A DNA stretch of 64,000 bases from Aliidongia dinghuensis (GTDB lineage Bacteria; Pseudomonadota; Alphaproteobacteria; ATCC43930; CGMCC-115725), in NCBI RefSeq assembly GCF_014643535.1, contig NZ_BMJQ01000001.1, positions 1 to 64,000 of the forward strand, in the 5' to 3' direction. The translations under genes were made by a program, and so were the position numbers. Shown here one piece after another: positions 10,230 to 18,893 of this stretch. Position 1 is the first letter of the stretch. Each line of letters opens with the position of its first letter. Under the pieces are notes generated by a model. It saw nothing but the letters and a program-made list of their open reading frames with translations. It ran no database searches and had not been told where the DNA came from.

Positions 10230-10934
10230 ATGAAAATTCTGAAGATCATTGCGATTACCGCGACTTTCGGGCTCGCTGTGGCGCTCGGCGCGAAACCTGC
10301 GCGAGCTGATATAATTACCTATGACGTGAATCTGAATTTTGATCCGGTAACCGGAAATCAGCCGGGGCTCGGCACCGTGACGGGAACAGTCACGATCGAC
10401 ACCAGCATTCCGATTCAGGGCAGCAGCAACCCGGGCCCCGTTCAGCCGACCGATGTCACCGCGGTCGATCTGACGGAGAACACGCACGGCTTCGGCACGA
10501 TCGGCGGGGCCTTCGGCTCGCCGACTGAAACGAGTTTCGTCTTCAATCAAGTCGCCCCTTTCACGACCATCTTCTTCGGCCAGCCGCAGGTGTTTCAAAC
10601 CTCGACGGCCGCAATCTCCCAAAAGAGCGACGAGTTCAACGGCAATCCTTTCATCACGCTGTTCTTTCGGACGGATTGCTGCACCTTCGATGCGCAGCCG
10701 ATCGGGCCGACGATCACCTTCGATTTCCCGTTCCCCGATGGGGGATCCATACAGCCCGGCATTTTCGACTCGATCACATCCGAGAACCGCTACCTGTTCG
10801 GTACCGTCACGGTGGCGTCGGATGAGGGCGGGAGCACGTCGGTACCGGAGCCGGCCAGCTGGGTAATCGCCATCGTGGGCATCGGTTTGCTCGGCGTCCT
10901 GCGCGCCCGACAGAAAGGGATAGTTGCCGGATAA
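10230..10934 (+). CDS. PEP-CTERM sorting domain-containing exported protein
   Basis: The 234-residue protein has a signal peptide (MKILKIIAITATFGLAVALG, cleavage near ARA-D). Its C-terminus is the classic PEP-CTERM signal: VPEPASW, a hydrophobic helix (VIAIVGIGLLGVL) and a basic tail RARQK. Such proteins are exported by Sec, recognised by an exosortase (EpsH/XrtA class) and released or anchored at the surface, often in exopolysaccharide-producing bacteria. No exosortase gene is in the window. The central part is Thr/Gly-rich and unrecognised. I chose the ATG at 10230 because a GAGGA ribosome site lies eight bases upstream; an earlier non-ATG start at 10188 has none. Confidence 0.85.
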   Translation: MKILKIIAITATFGLAVALGAKPARADIITYDVNLNFDPVTGNQPGLGTVTGTVTIDTSIPIQGSSNPGPVQPTDVTAVDLTENTHGFGTIGGAFGSPTETSFVFNQVAPFTTIFFGQPQVFQTSTAAISQKSDEFNGNPFITLFFRTDCCTFDAQPIGPTITFDFPFPDGGSIQPGIFDSITSENRYLFGTVTVASDEGGSTSVPEPASWVIAIVGIGLLGVLRARQKGIVAG

Positions 10935-11088
10935 GGGGCAACCACAAGGTTTGTGCGCTAAACCGCGCGTAGCCGAACATAACGGGCATAGCGCACGCGA
11001 CTTCGTAAAGCCGGTCGTCAGCGCTTCGAGGCGGCCGGCAGGCCGGCGTCGGCATCATTCCTCATGCAGCGGTATGAGGGAATTGCCA

Positions 11089-11490
11089 TCATTCGGGCAG
11101 AATGCCCGCCGCCCGGCCGGCTTGCACTGCAAGCCAAAGGGCCGCGGTTCCCGAGGTCGAGGCTGGCTTCAGTCCTGTCAGCTGCTCGATCATGCGCAGC
11201 CGGTAGACGAGCGTCTGCCGGTGAATGCCCAACTTTGAAGCCGCAACCTTCCAGCCGCCGTCGTTGGCAAGAAACGTGGCGAGCGTGCGCAGCAGCGACG
11301 TATCGTGGTCGCGGTCGTACTCGATCAGCGGGCCCAAGTATCGATCGACCAGCTCGCGCGCCTCGGCGAGCGTCTTGGGCGCCAGGCCGGAGGATGTCCT
11401 CCTCGTCCCATATCTGACCAGCTGGATTTGGCTTTCGCGCGCCTGGGCGAGGGAGAGCCTGGCCTGATGGACGCTTTCCAGGAAGGCGGA
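11089..11490 (-). pseudogene. C-terminal remnant of a PucR-type regulator
   Basis: The minus frame encodes the C-terminal helix-turn-helix of PucR/CdaR-type regulators: YLGPLIEYDRDHDTSLLRTL, then AASKLGIHRQTLVYRLRMIE and LTGLKP, ending at a stop at 11089. Upstream, SVHQARLSLAQARES still matches the family. The frame then runs out near 11490 and meets a stop at 11521-11523, with no start codon in a suitable place and none of the usual 300-400 N-terminal residues. It looks like the surviving 3' end of a deleted gene and abuts the cupin remnant head to head. Confidence 0.65.
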
Positions 11491-11809
11491 AGTTACCTCC
11501 GGTCCTCTGCCCCCTGCCGGTCAACGGCCCGGCGCGGATGCGGGCGACCCGCAGCTTGGCCTGCTGAGGATCGCTCCGAACGCCGGCGGCAACATCGGCA
11601 TCTGGGAATGCCAGCCCGGCGGCTGGCCCGTCCACAACCGCCCCGACACCGAGGTAGCGTTTATCCTGTCGGGCACCGCCACCATCACGGATGCCACCAC
11701 CGGCATCGCCCACACCGTCACGGCGGGGGATCTCGTCGTCCTGCCCCCGGGCTGGACCGGCCGCTGGGACGTCACCGAAACGGTTCGCAAGGTCTACGCC
11801 ATCTTCTGA
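11468..11809 (+). pseudogene. Cupin-domain protein gene lacking a start
   Basis: The frame encodes a small cupin of the DUF861/cupin_3 type: GIWECQPGGWPVHNRPDTEV, FILSGTATITD, TAGDLVVLPPGWTGRWDV, then KVYAIF and a stop. It opens immediately after an in-frame TGA at 11465 and contains no ATG, GTG or TTG before the domain. An ATG at 11467 sits one base out of frame. Either the 5' end was lost in the deletion that also truncated the neighbouring PucR gene, or a one-base shift broke codon 2. The domain call is good; the broken state is an inference. Confidence 0.55.
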
Positions 11810-11827
11810 ACGCTCCGCCGCGCCCAG

Positions 11828-12769
11828 CTACCCTGCCCGCGGAATGAATCCGGGCACGCCGGTCTCCACCACTCCATTGAACCGGACGCTCGTCCTGATG
11901 TTGTGCCGAATCTCCCATAGGGCGTCCTCGGGCAGGCTCGAAACCGCGAAGTTCTCGCGGATCCGGTCGGGTTTGGTCGAGGTCGTGAGGAACGCCGTGC
12001 CGCGCTGCACCGCCCAGGCCAGCGCCACTTGGGCCGGCGTCTTGCGGACACGCGCCGCAATGGACGTGATCACCGGATCCTCCAGCATTCTCGGCTCCAT
12101 GGCGTGTCCCAGCGCCGCGAACGCTTGAACGACGATCCCATGCTCCCGGCAAAACTCGAGCAGATCCCATTCGGGGAGATAGGGATGGGATTCGACCTGC
12201 ACCACGGCGGGCTTGATCCGCGCGGCGGCGACAATCTCTTTCAGCGTCTCCAATTTGATGTCCGACAAGCCGATCGACCGGCACCGACCTTCGTCCACAA
12301 GCTGCTCGAGCGCCCGCCACGTGTCGATCAGCGTCACCCCGGAATCGTAGATTACGTTGCCCTGCTCATCCCGCGGGTCCTGGTCATCACCGGGCCGAAA
12401 GGCAAAGGGAGTATGGATGAGGTAGCAGTCGATATAGTCGAGCTGCAGGCGCCCAAGGCTCGCGTCCAAGGCAGGCTTGACCCGCTCGGGCCGATGATTG
12501 GTGTTCCACAGTTTCGTGGTGACGAAGACGTCCTCGCGCCGGACAGTCCCCGCCTTGAACACTTCCTGCATCGCCTCGCCGACGGCTGCCTCGTTACGGT
12601 AGCGCTCTGCAGCATCGAGGTGCCGAAACCCCGCTTCCAGCGCGGCCTTGGTCGCTTGTTTGGTCACGAGCGGGTCGGGGATCAGCGTGCCGAACCCGAC
12701 GGCCGGGAGCGAACCCGTCCCATGGGCGAGGGGAATTCTCGTATAGCGAAGCGTGTCGGGGTCTACCAT
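11828..12769 (-). CDS. Aldo/keto reductase
   Basis: The 313-residue protein is a cytoplasmic NADPH-dependent carbonyl reductase of the AKR superfamily. The catalytic tetrad is visible: Asp and Tyr in FRHLDAAERYRNEAAVGEAM, Lys in FVTTKLWNTNH and His in CYLIHTPF. The C-terminal nucleotide-binding part includes TPAQVALAWAVQRGTAFLTT and STKPDRIREN. I chose the second of two close ATGs (12769) because GGAG lies seven bases before it but only one base before the first. It lies downstream of the EmrAB-type exporter genes on the same strand, with 131 bp between, so co-expression is possible but not assured. The substrate is unknown. Confidence 0.9.
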   Translation of the reverse strand: MVDPDTLRYTRIPLAHGTGSLPAVGFGTLIPDPLVTKQATKAALEAGFRHLDAAERYRNEAAVGEAMQEVFKAGTVRREDVFVTTKLWNTNHRPERVKPALDASLGRLQLDYIDCYLIHTPFAFRPGDDQDPRDEQGNVIYDSGVTLIDTWRALEQLVDEGRCRSIGLSDIKLETLKEIVAAARIKPAVVQVESHPYLPEWDLLEFCREHGIVVQAFAALGHAMEPRMLEDPVITSIAARVRKTPAQVALAWAVQRGTAFLTTSTKPDRIRENFAVSSLPEDALWEIRHNIRTSVRFNGVVETGVPGFIPRAG

Positions 12770-12900
12770 GATCATACTCCTTGGTTTCAAGGCCGGCGCC
12801 GCACGAGCGGCGGGAAGGCGGAGTGCCGCGAGACGGCAAAGAAGGTGTTTCGGTGTCCCGGCCTGGATGGGCAATCCGGCGCACTGAGGCGCCGCGTGTG

Positions 12901-14385
12901 TTAGTTGGCCGGGCGCGGTTTGCGTAGAACCAGGACAAGCGGGCTTACGATCAGCATGGCGATCATCAGGATCTTGAACTGGTCGATGACCGCGACGAAA
13001 GCCGCCTGGCCGGTGACCGCCTCGTTGAGCGCGGCAAGCCCCGGCTGGGTGATTGCCCCCGTGATGTGGGCGGCAGTGCGGTAGGGTGTCAGGTTCTTGG
13101 CGAGGGCCAAGTGGACCGCCTGGGTATTGTTGTAGAAGAACACCTGGACCACCGCGATGCCGATCGTGCTGCCGTAGAGGCGCGACAGGTTGAAGAGCGC
13201 GGTGCCTTCCGGGCGGAACTGTGGATCGAGCGTCGCGAATGCCGCCTTGCCGAGCGCCGGCAACGCGATGCCGAGCCCGACGCCCTGGAGCAGGCCCGCC
13301 GCGGCCACCGCGCGCCAGTCCATGGCGGGCGAATATCCCAGCATCCGCCAGTTGGCGTAGACCACGAGCGCCATGCCACCGATCACGAACAGCCGGCTGT
13401 CGATGCGGGCCGGGACGAAGCCCATCAGCACCAGCGTGCCGACGAGTGCCACACCGCGCGGAATGGTCATGTAGCCGGTGGTATCGACCGGATAGTTGAG
13501 CAGCGCCTCCAGCATTGGCGAGGTCAACGCCAGGGTCGGCAGCAGAACGAAGCCGAGGGCGAAGTACATGACCGTCGAGAGGACGAAGTTGCGGTCCTTG
13601 AACAGCGCCTTGTGGAGGAAATGGCTCTCTGCCGTCAGGACATGCACGACGAAGAGATAGAACCCCAGCACCGAGGCAAGGGCTTCGGCCCAGATCTCGG
13701 CCGAGGCGAACCATTCGAGACGCTCCCCGCGGTCGAGCAGCATTTGCAGGCCGGTCAAACCGAGCGAGAACGTCGCCCAGCCGAAGAAATCGAAGGGCGC
13801 GTTCTGCGCCGGCTTCTTCTCAGGCAGCGAAAGCGCCATCGCGAGGAAGATGAAACCCGTCATCGGCAGGCTGAAATAGAAGATCGAGTGCCAGCCGTGA
13901 TATTCGCTGAGCCAGCCACCGATGCTGGCACCTGTGGAGATGCCGAACAGGACGGTCACCGCCGCCACCAGATTGATCCGGGCGTGGCGTGCCGGCGGTA
14001 GCACGTCGAGCAGGATCGCCACGGACAGCGGAGCGAGCGGGCCGCTCGCGGCGCCCTGAACGATCCGGGCGAGCACGAACTGGACGGGCGTCGTCGCGCC
14101 CATGTCGAGCACGAGGCCAAGCGCGAAGGCGGCTATGGAAAACTGATAGACCGCCTTCCGGCCATAGCGTCCCGCGAGCCGGCGCGTCAGCGGCATGGTG
14201 CCGGCGCTTGCCGCCATATATGCCGTAAAGACCCAGCCGATCTCGTCGTCGGCCATCGACAGCGTGCCCTGAATGTACGGCAAGGCCGCATTCGGGAGCG
14301 AGATGTTGACCGCCTGCATGTAGGTCGCCATCAGTGCCGCGACCGTGATCGCGCGATGGCCGCCGGGTGCGGGGGCGGCGCTCAC
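12901..14385 (-). CDS. DHA2-family MFS multidrug exporter (EmrB type)
   Basis: The 494-residue protein has about 14 predicted membrane segments. Family motifs include LPYIQGTLSMADDEIGWVFT at the start of the bundle and RRLAGRYGRKAVYQ after TM2 (motif A). It is expected to pump drugs or organic compounds by proton antiport across the inner membrane, in complex with the periplasmic adaptor encoded just upstream. The GTG start at 14385 overlaps the adaptor's TGA (GTGA), and a GGAGA ribosome site lies inside the adaptor gene. The operon is divergent from a TetR gene at 15827 and probably under its control. Confidence 0.9.
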   Translation of the reverse strand: MSAAPAPGGHRAITVAALMATYMQAVNISLPNAALPYIQGTLSMADDEIGWVFTAYMAASAGTMPLTRRLAGRYGRKAVYQFSIAAFALGLVLDMGATTPVQFVLARIVQGAASGPLAPLSVAILLDVLPPARHARINLVAAVTVLFGISTGASIGGWLSEYHGWHSIFYFSLPMTGFIFLAMALSLPEKKPAQNAPFDFFGWATFSLGLTGLQMLLDRGERLEWFASAEIWAEALASVLGFYLFVVHVLTAESHFLHKALFKDRNFVLSTVMYFALGFVLLPTLALTSPMLEALLNYPVDTTGYMTIPRGVALVGTLVLMGFVPARIDSRLFVIGGMALVVYANWRMLGYSPAMDWRAVAAAGLLQGVGLGIALPALGKAAFATLDPQFRPEGTALFNLSRLYGSTIGIAVVQVFFYNNTQAVHLALAKNLTPYRTAAHITGAITQPGLAALNEAVTGQAAFVAVIDQFKILMIAMLIVSPLVLVLRKPRPAN

Positions 14386-15509
14386 TTGGCCGTCTCCGCC
14401 GCGAGCACGGCCTGGAGCGGGTGCCGCCACGTCCGGCGAAAGCCCGTATCGACCCGCGCCGTGACGCTGATGCCGGAGAACAGCGGCCGGTTCGGATCGA
14501 CCTCGTCGAGCTCGAGGCGCACGGGCAGACGCTGGACGACCTTCACCCAATTGCCGGTCGCATTCTCGGGCGGCAGGACCGCGAAATCCGAGCCGGTGCC
14601 CGGGCTCATACTGACGACATGCGCCTTGAAGGCGCGGCCCGGAAAGGCGTCGACGTCGATCGTCGCTTCCTGGCCCGGGCGCATGTGGGTCAGCCCGGTT
14701 TCGCGGAAATTCGCCTCGATCCAGATGCGCTGGCTCGACAGCAGCGAGAACAGGGCGGCGCCCGGATTGACGTAGTCGCCGATCTGCAGGTCATCCACCT
14801 GGGTCACGATGCCGTCGTCGGGGGCCAGCACCACCGCATAGGAGAGATTGAGCCGGGCCCGGTCGAGCTGGGCCTCGGCCATGCGCACGGTCGGATGGCG
14901 ATCGACCTCGATATTCGGGTCGCCGTTCAGGGCGACGACGGTATTGGCGATCTGCTGCTCGATGGACGCGATGTTCTGGCGGGCGACCTTGAAGTCGGTC
15001 TCGGCCCGATCATAGGCCGCCCTCGAGGTGAATTCGGCGGCGACCAGCACCTTCTTCCGATTGTACTCGTTCTCGTAAAAGCTGGCCGAATCCCTTGCCG
15101 ACTGCAGCTCTGCCAGTTGCTGGCGATATTTCGTCTTGAGCGCACCGATTTCGAGGCGTGCGTTGCTGAGGCTCGCCTCCGCCTGCTGGATGGCAATCTG
15201 GTAGGGCTCCGGATCGATCCGGAACAACAGCTGGCCCTTCCGGACGCGCTGATTGTCCTTGACCGCGATCTCGACCACCTGGCCGGAAACCCGGGCGTTG
15301 ATCGATTCCTTCGCCGCACGCACGAAGGCGTCGTCAGTCGAGACGTAAGGCTCGTCCGCCAGGTACTCGGCAGCGCCGACCGCGGCCAGCACGAGCGGGA
15401 ATGCGGCCATCAGAGGCCAGCGTAGCCGCTCCCTGAGTGTCTTGCGGGGCATCCCAGCGGGCCGGGCGGCAGCGGGCCGATCAGCCAGTCCAGCGAATTG
15501 CGTATCCAT
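14382..15509 (-). CDS. HlyD/EmrA-type membrane fusion protein
   Basis: The 375-residue periplasmic adaptor has one N-terminal membrane anchor (WPLMAAFPLVLAAVGAAEYL). A biotinyl-lipoyl half-motif follows (ARVSGQVVEIAVKDNQRVRK), then a long coiled-coil hairpin, the second lipoyl half (LAPDDGIVTQVDDLQIGDYV) and a beta-barrel domain. It links the EmrB-type pump at 12901 to an outer membrane channel. The ATG at 15507-15509 gives MDTQF with an AGG ribosome site; a GTG nine codons upstream is less likely because that stretch is a direct repeat (AGGTCATAAG twice). First gene of the emrAB-type operon. Confidence 0.9.
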   Translation of the reverse strand: MDTQFAGLADRPAAARPAGMPRKTLRERLRWPLMAAFPLVLAAVGAAEYLADEPYVSTDDAFVRAAKESINARVSGQVVEIAVKDNQRVRKGQLLFRIDPEPYQIAIQQAEASLSNARLEIGALKTKYRQQLAELQSARDSASFYENEYNRKKVLVAAEFTSRAAYDRAETDFKVARQNIASIEQQIANTVVALNGDPNIEVDRHPTVRMAEAQLDRARLNLSYAVVLAPDDGIVTQVDDLQIGDYVNPGAALFSLLSSQRIWIEANFRETGLTHMRPGQEATIDVDAFPGRAFKAHVVSMSPGTGSDFAVLPPENATGNWVKVVQRLPVRLELDEVDPNRPLFSGISVTARVDTGFRRTWRHPLQAVLAAETAK

Positions 15510-15612
15510 CTTATGACCTGCCTTATGACCTGCCACAGTGGCGGGAATTGCTTCGACTTCCGCTGTGCCGCCACCGACGGACGATGTCGGCGCGCCAGTC
15601 TCTCTTGCTTAT

Positions 15613-15632
15613 TTTGTACTGTTTCGTACAAA
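15613..15632. promoter_or_regulatory. Operator A, perfect 7-bp inverted repeat
   Basis: TTTGTAC-N6-GTACAAA is a perfect palindrome with a six-base spacer, about 100 bp upstream of the exporter operon and about 200 bp upstream of the divergent TetR gene. It is the best-conserved of three related elements here and a likely TetR-dimer binding site. Confidence 0.65.
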
Positions 15633-15661
15633 TATGCTCGCCCGATCACGCCGTCAATCTT

Positions 15662-15681
15662 TTTGTGCGGTATGGTATAAA
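15662..15681. promoter_or_regulatory. Operator B, degenerate copy
   Basis: TTTGTGC-N6-GTATAAA has the same arm length and six-base spacer as operator A. One arm differs by one base and the other by one base from the consensus. Its centre lies 49 bp from that of operator A. Confidence 0.45.
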
Positions 15682-15769
15682 AATAAGCGACGCGAGGCCG
15701 GAGCACTCTGGGACGGCTGCGCGACTGCGACCCGCGGGACAAAACCGCAGACCTTCACATCTATTGAAT

Positions 15770-15789
15770 TTCGTACTGATCCGCACAAA
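15770..15789. promoter_or_regulatory. Operator C, degenerate copy near the TetR gene
   Basis: TTCGTAC-N6-GCACAAA has the same geometry with one mismatch per arm. Like operator A it is followed by TATG. It ends 37 bp before the TetR start codon, a place suited to autoregulation. Confidence 0.5.
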
Positions 15790-15826
15790 TATGTGCAGGA
15801 CAGTCGGCATTCAGAGTTTTTGCGAA

Positions 15827-16450
15827 ATGGCACAGAACAAGAGCAGTGCGGAGCCGAGGCCTCGGGGCAGGCCCCGCGCCTATGACCCGCAGGCGGCGCT
15901 TCTGCATGCAATGGATACCTTCTGGAGGACCGGCTATTCCGGTACGTCGCTCGACGAGATCTCTGCCGCGACCGGCATGAACCGGCCGAGCCTCTATGCG
16001 GCATTCGGCGACAAGCGGGCGCTCTATCTCAAGGCGCTTGGCGATTATTGGCAGCTCACCTTTGCCGATATGCGTGAGGCTCTCGCGGGCGACCTGCCCT
16101 TGGGCGAGGCGCTCATGCGCGTCTACGAGGGTGCCCTGTCGATTTATTTTTCGGGTGACGGCCGCCCGCGCGGCTGCTTCGTGATCGGAACTGCGGTAAC
16201 CGAAGCCGTCGAAGATCCTGAGATCCGGGACAGCCTTGCGGCCGGGCTCCATACGTTCGACACCGATTTCGAGGCCCGTCTCCGAACGGCGCGCGAGAAG
16301 GGCGAACTGAAAATGGATGCCGACCCTGCAGCGCTCGCGATGCTAGCAACCGCCACGATGCACACCATCGCCATCCGTGCCCGCGCCGGGTTCCCCCGTG
16401 CCGAACTGAGAGAGCTTGCGCGCAAGGCGGTCGGCGTGATCTGCGGATGA
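15827..16450 (+). CDS. TetR/AcrR-family repressor
   Basis: The 207-residue protein has an N-terminal helix-turn-helix (GRPRAYDPQAALLHAMDTFW, then TSLDEISAATGMNRPSLYAA) typical of the RGRPR...YDP subgroup of TetR regulators. The C-terminal ligand domain is helical and conserved only at subgroup level. It is divergent from the EmrAB-type exporter genes, and three matching palindromes lie in the 317-bp gap, so it most likely represses both itself and the pump until an exported compound binds. The ATG at 15827 is the first codon in frame directly before the conserved domain. Confidence 0.88.
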   Translation: MAQNKSSAEPRPRGRPRAYDPQAALLHAMDTFWRTGYSGTSLDEISAATGMNRPSLYAAFGDKRALYLKALGDYWQLTFADMREALAGDLPLGEALMRVYEGALSIYFSGDGRPRGCFVIGTAVTEAVEDPEIRDSLAAGLHTFDTDFEARLRTAREKGELKMDADPAALAMLATATMHTIAIRARAGFPRAELRELARKAVGVICG

Positions 16451-16538
16451 CGGATCCACACGAGACGACCGGGCACGAGACGACCGGGGCATCGAGGCTC
16501 AGAACGTCAGGCGAGGCGATCTGGATAAGGGGCGGCGG

Positions 16539-17444
16539 GTGAAGGACATCTTCGCGCTCAAGCTTTATACGCGCGTGGCGCGGCTCGGCAGCTTTTCCGC
16601 AGCGGCGCGCGAGTGCGGCCTGTCCCAGCCGCAGGCATCGCGCATCGTCGCGGACCTGGAGGCAGGGCTCGGCGCCCGGCTGCTTACACGCACCACGCGG
16701 GCAGTCGTGCCGACCGAGGCCGGCACCGATTTCCTGGAGCGGGTCGAGATGATCCTCGCGGCGCTCGATGACGCCGAGCAGAGCGTGCGCGAAGGCAAGG
16801 AACTGCGCGGGCTGGTCCGGGCCAGCATGCCGACGAGCTTCGGTGTCCATACCTTGATCCCGCTGCTCGCAGATTTCACCGATCGGCATCCCGATCTTCA
16901 CGTCCAGCTGCTGCTCGAGGACCGGCGGCTCGATCTGGTGCGCGACGCGGTCGACGTGGCGATCCGCCTCGGCAGCACGGCCGGAGCGACCGCCACCGTC
17001 AGGGCGATCGGCACCATCCCCCGCGTTATCGTCGCGGCGCCGGCCTATCTCGACCGCGCCGGCGCGCCCGAGACGCCGGACGACCTGGCCCGGCACCGGA
17101 TCGTCGGCGGTCCGGCCTCGGCCGTGCCGACAGCCTGGGTGTTCGAGCGCGACGGCGAGACGACGGCGGTCGATTTGCAGCCGCATTTCTCGACCAACGA
17201 GAACGAAGGAGCGGTCGCCGCCGCCGTCGCCGGCCTCGGCATCACGTCGACCAGCCGATGGGCCTGCGCCCGGGCGCTCGCCGAAGGCGCGCTGGTGCCG
17301 CTGCTGACGGCGTGGCGCATGAAGGACATTCCAGCCCACGCCTATTTCCCCATGGGGGCAGCGACGCGCGCGGCCGCACGCGCTCTCGTCGACCACCTCG
17401 TGACCGAGCTGCGGCGAGAGGCGAAGGCCGCTCGGGGCTCCTGA
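16539..17444 (+). CDS. LysR-family transcriptional regulator
   Basis: The 301-residue protein has an N-terminal winged helix (FALKLYTRVARLGSFSAAAR, then LSQPQASRIVADLEAGLGA) and a LysR substrate-binding domain containing GLVRASMPTSFGVHTLIPLL and VDVAIRLGS. The GTG start has AAGGGG eight bases upstream. It lies 141 bp before the first Old Yellow Enzyme gene on the same strand, with a palindromic operator between them. It is a reasonable candidate to control the redox cluster, although LysR genes are more often divergent from their targets. Confidence 0.9.
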   Translation: MKDIFALKLYTRVARLGSFSAAARECGLSQPQASRIVADLEAGLGARLLTRTTRAVVPTEAGTDFLERVEMILAALDDAEQSVREGKELRGLVRASMPTSFGVHTLIPLLADFTDRHPDLHVQLLLEDRRLDLVRDAVDVAIRLGSTAGATATVRAIGTIPRVIVAAPAYLDRAGAPETPDDLARHRIVGGPASAVPTAWVFERDGETTAVDLQPHFSTNENEGAVAAAVAGLGITSTSRWACARALAEGALVPLLTAWRMKDIPAHAYFPMGAATRAAARALVDHLVTELRREAKAARGS

Positions 17445-17477
17445 CGGCGCCCTGCTGGCCCATGTAGCCCTGCCGGT

Positions 17478-17498
17478 TTTATGTAATCGATACATAAA
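17478..17498. promoter_or_regulatory. Palindromic operator upstream of the first OYE gene
   Basis: TTTATGTA-ATCGA-TACATAAA is a perfect palindrome with 8-bp arms and a 5-bp spacer. It begins a segment of about 70 bp whose landmarks (ATAAATCATAT, GCTACCGG, GATCTTTCCTTCA) recur in the same order at 18787-18870 ahead of the second OYE gene. Likely a shared operator and promoter region. Confidence 0.6.
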
Positions 17499-17585
17499 TC
17501 ATATCGGGATCCGCCCGCTACCGGGGGCAGCTGGCCGGGATGATCTTTCCTTCACCAGAAAGACAACCAGACCAGGAGACAACTC

Positions 17586-18704
17586 GTGTCCAGCTTGTTC
17601 ACCCCGATCCGTGTCGGCGCCTTCGACCTTTCGCACCGGGTCGTCCTGGCGCCGCTCACGCGCATGCGCTCCGAACTGCCGGGCAATGTCCCCGGCCCCG
17701 CGATGGTCGAGTATTACGAGAAGCGGGCGACACCCGGGGGCCTTCTGATCGCTGAAGCCACCTTCGTGTCGCGGCAGGGCAACGGCGGCTTCGGTTCGCC
17801 GGGCATCGAGAACGATGCGCAGGCGGCCGGCTGGCGCGAAGTCGTCAACGCGGTCCACGCCAAGGGCGCCACGATCCTGCTGCAGCTCTGGCACGTCGGC
17901 CGTGTTTCCCATGCGAGCCTGCAGCCTGATGGCGGCGTTCCAGTCGCCCCCTCCATGCTCGATGCCGGGGCGGGGCTTGGCGTGCTGCTCGAAGGGCAGC
18001 CCGGTCCGGCAACGCCGCCCCGCGCGCTTCGGACCGACGAGATCCCCGCCATCGTCGAGCAATATCGGGCCGCCGCCGAACGAGCGAAGGGCGCCGGTTT
18101 CGACGGCATCGAGATCCACGCGGCCAATGGCTACCTGATCGACCAGTTCCTCCAGGACGGGTCGAACAGGCGGACCGATCGCTATGGCGGCAGCACCGAG
18201 AACCGCGCGCGCTTCCTGTTCGAGGTGGTGGACGCGGTGACGACGGTCTGGCCGTCCGATCGTGTCGGGGTCCGCGTTGGACCGAGCAATAGCTTCAACG
18301 AGATGCATGACAGCAATCCCGGGGCATTGTTCGCTCGCGTGGCTGCCGGCCTCAGCGAACGAAAGATTGCCTATCTCCATGTGATCGAGCCGCGGGTGAA
18401 GGGCAGTGCCGTGGTGAACGACCTGCCGCCGGTTGCCGCTGCCAATCTGAAGCCGATCTTCGGCGGTCCGATCATCGCGGCCGGCGGCTTCGATGGTCAA
18501 AGCGCCGAAGCCATCCTTCGATCGGGCGCGGTCGATCTGGTCGCGTTCGGCCGTCACTTCATCGCCAATCCGGACTTGCCGCGGCGTCTCAAGGAAGGCT
18601 TGGCGCTCAACCCGTATCGCCGGGAGACGTTCTACTACGGCGGGCAGAGCGGGTATCTCGACTATCCGACGTTCGATGCGCCCGAGGCAGCGTCGGCCGC
18701 CTGA
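17586..18704 (+). CDS. Old Yellow Enzyme family ene-reductase (NemA-like)
   Basis: The 372-residue protein is an FMN-dependent, NAD(P)H-consuming reductase of activated alkenes, nitro compounds or quinones. The TIM-barrel landmarks are present: VVLAPLTRMR, LQLWHVGRVSH, the substrate-binding and proton-donor set His178, Asn181 and Tyr183 in IEIHAANGYLIDQFL, NRRTDRYGGS, and the phosphate-binding end VAFGRHFIANPDL. The GTG start has AGGAG at the right distance. It is first in a run with a second OYE, a SnoaL-like protein and an SDR, suggesting a detoxification or redox module for electrophilic compounds. Confidence 0.93.
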   Translation: MSSLFTPIRVGAFDLSHRVVLAPLTRMRSELPGNVPGPAMVEYYEKRATPGGLLIAEATFVSRQGNGGFGSPGIENDAQAAGWREVVNAVHAKGATILLQLWHVGRVSHASLQPDGGVPVAPSMLDAGAGLGVLLEGQPGPATPPRALRTDEIPAIVEQYRAAAERAKGAGFDGIEIHAANGYLIDQFLQDGSNRRTDRYGGSTENRARFLFEVVDAVTTVWPSDRVGVRVGPSNSFNEMHDSNPGALFARVAAGLSERKIAYLHVIEPRVKGSAVVNDLPPVAAANLKPIFGGPIIAAGGFDGQSAEAILRSGAVDLVAFGRHFIANPDLPRRLKEGLALNPYRRETFYYGGQSGYLDYPTFDAPEAASAA

Positions 18705-18786
18705 GGGAGCTCGAGCGCGGGTGGAGGCGGGCGTCTGAGACGGAGCCAGTCCAGATGTCCGCCTCCCAGGCGGCGGCTCGTTCGGA

Positions 18787-18807
18787 TTCATGTATTTGGT
18801 GCATAAA
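18787..18807. promoter_or_regulatory. Second, imperfect copy of the OYE operator
   Basis: TTCATGTA-TTTGG-TGCATAAA keeps the 8-5-8 geometry of the palindrome at 17478 with two arm mismatches. The downstream elements ATAAATCATAT, CTGCTACCGG and GATCTTTCCTTCAT are also kept. The repeated upstream region implies duplication of a regulated unit. Confidence 0.55.
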
Positions 18808-18893
18808 TCATATGGAAAACGGCCTGCTACCGGACGCGGCTGACCCAAACGATCTTTCCTTCATCGAATAAGTCCCGAGAAGGAAGCCGAAAA

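Noticed and set aside
9899..10249. 116-codon minus-strand open frame before the PEP-CTERM gene
   Set aside because: Starts inside the opposite gene, covers an AT-rich promoter region, no recognisable motif and no ribosome site.
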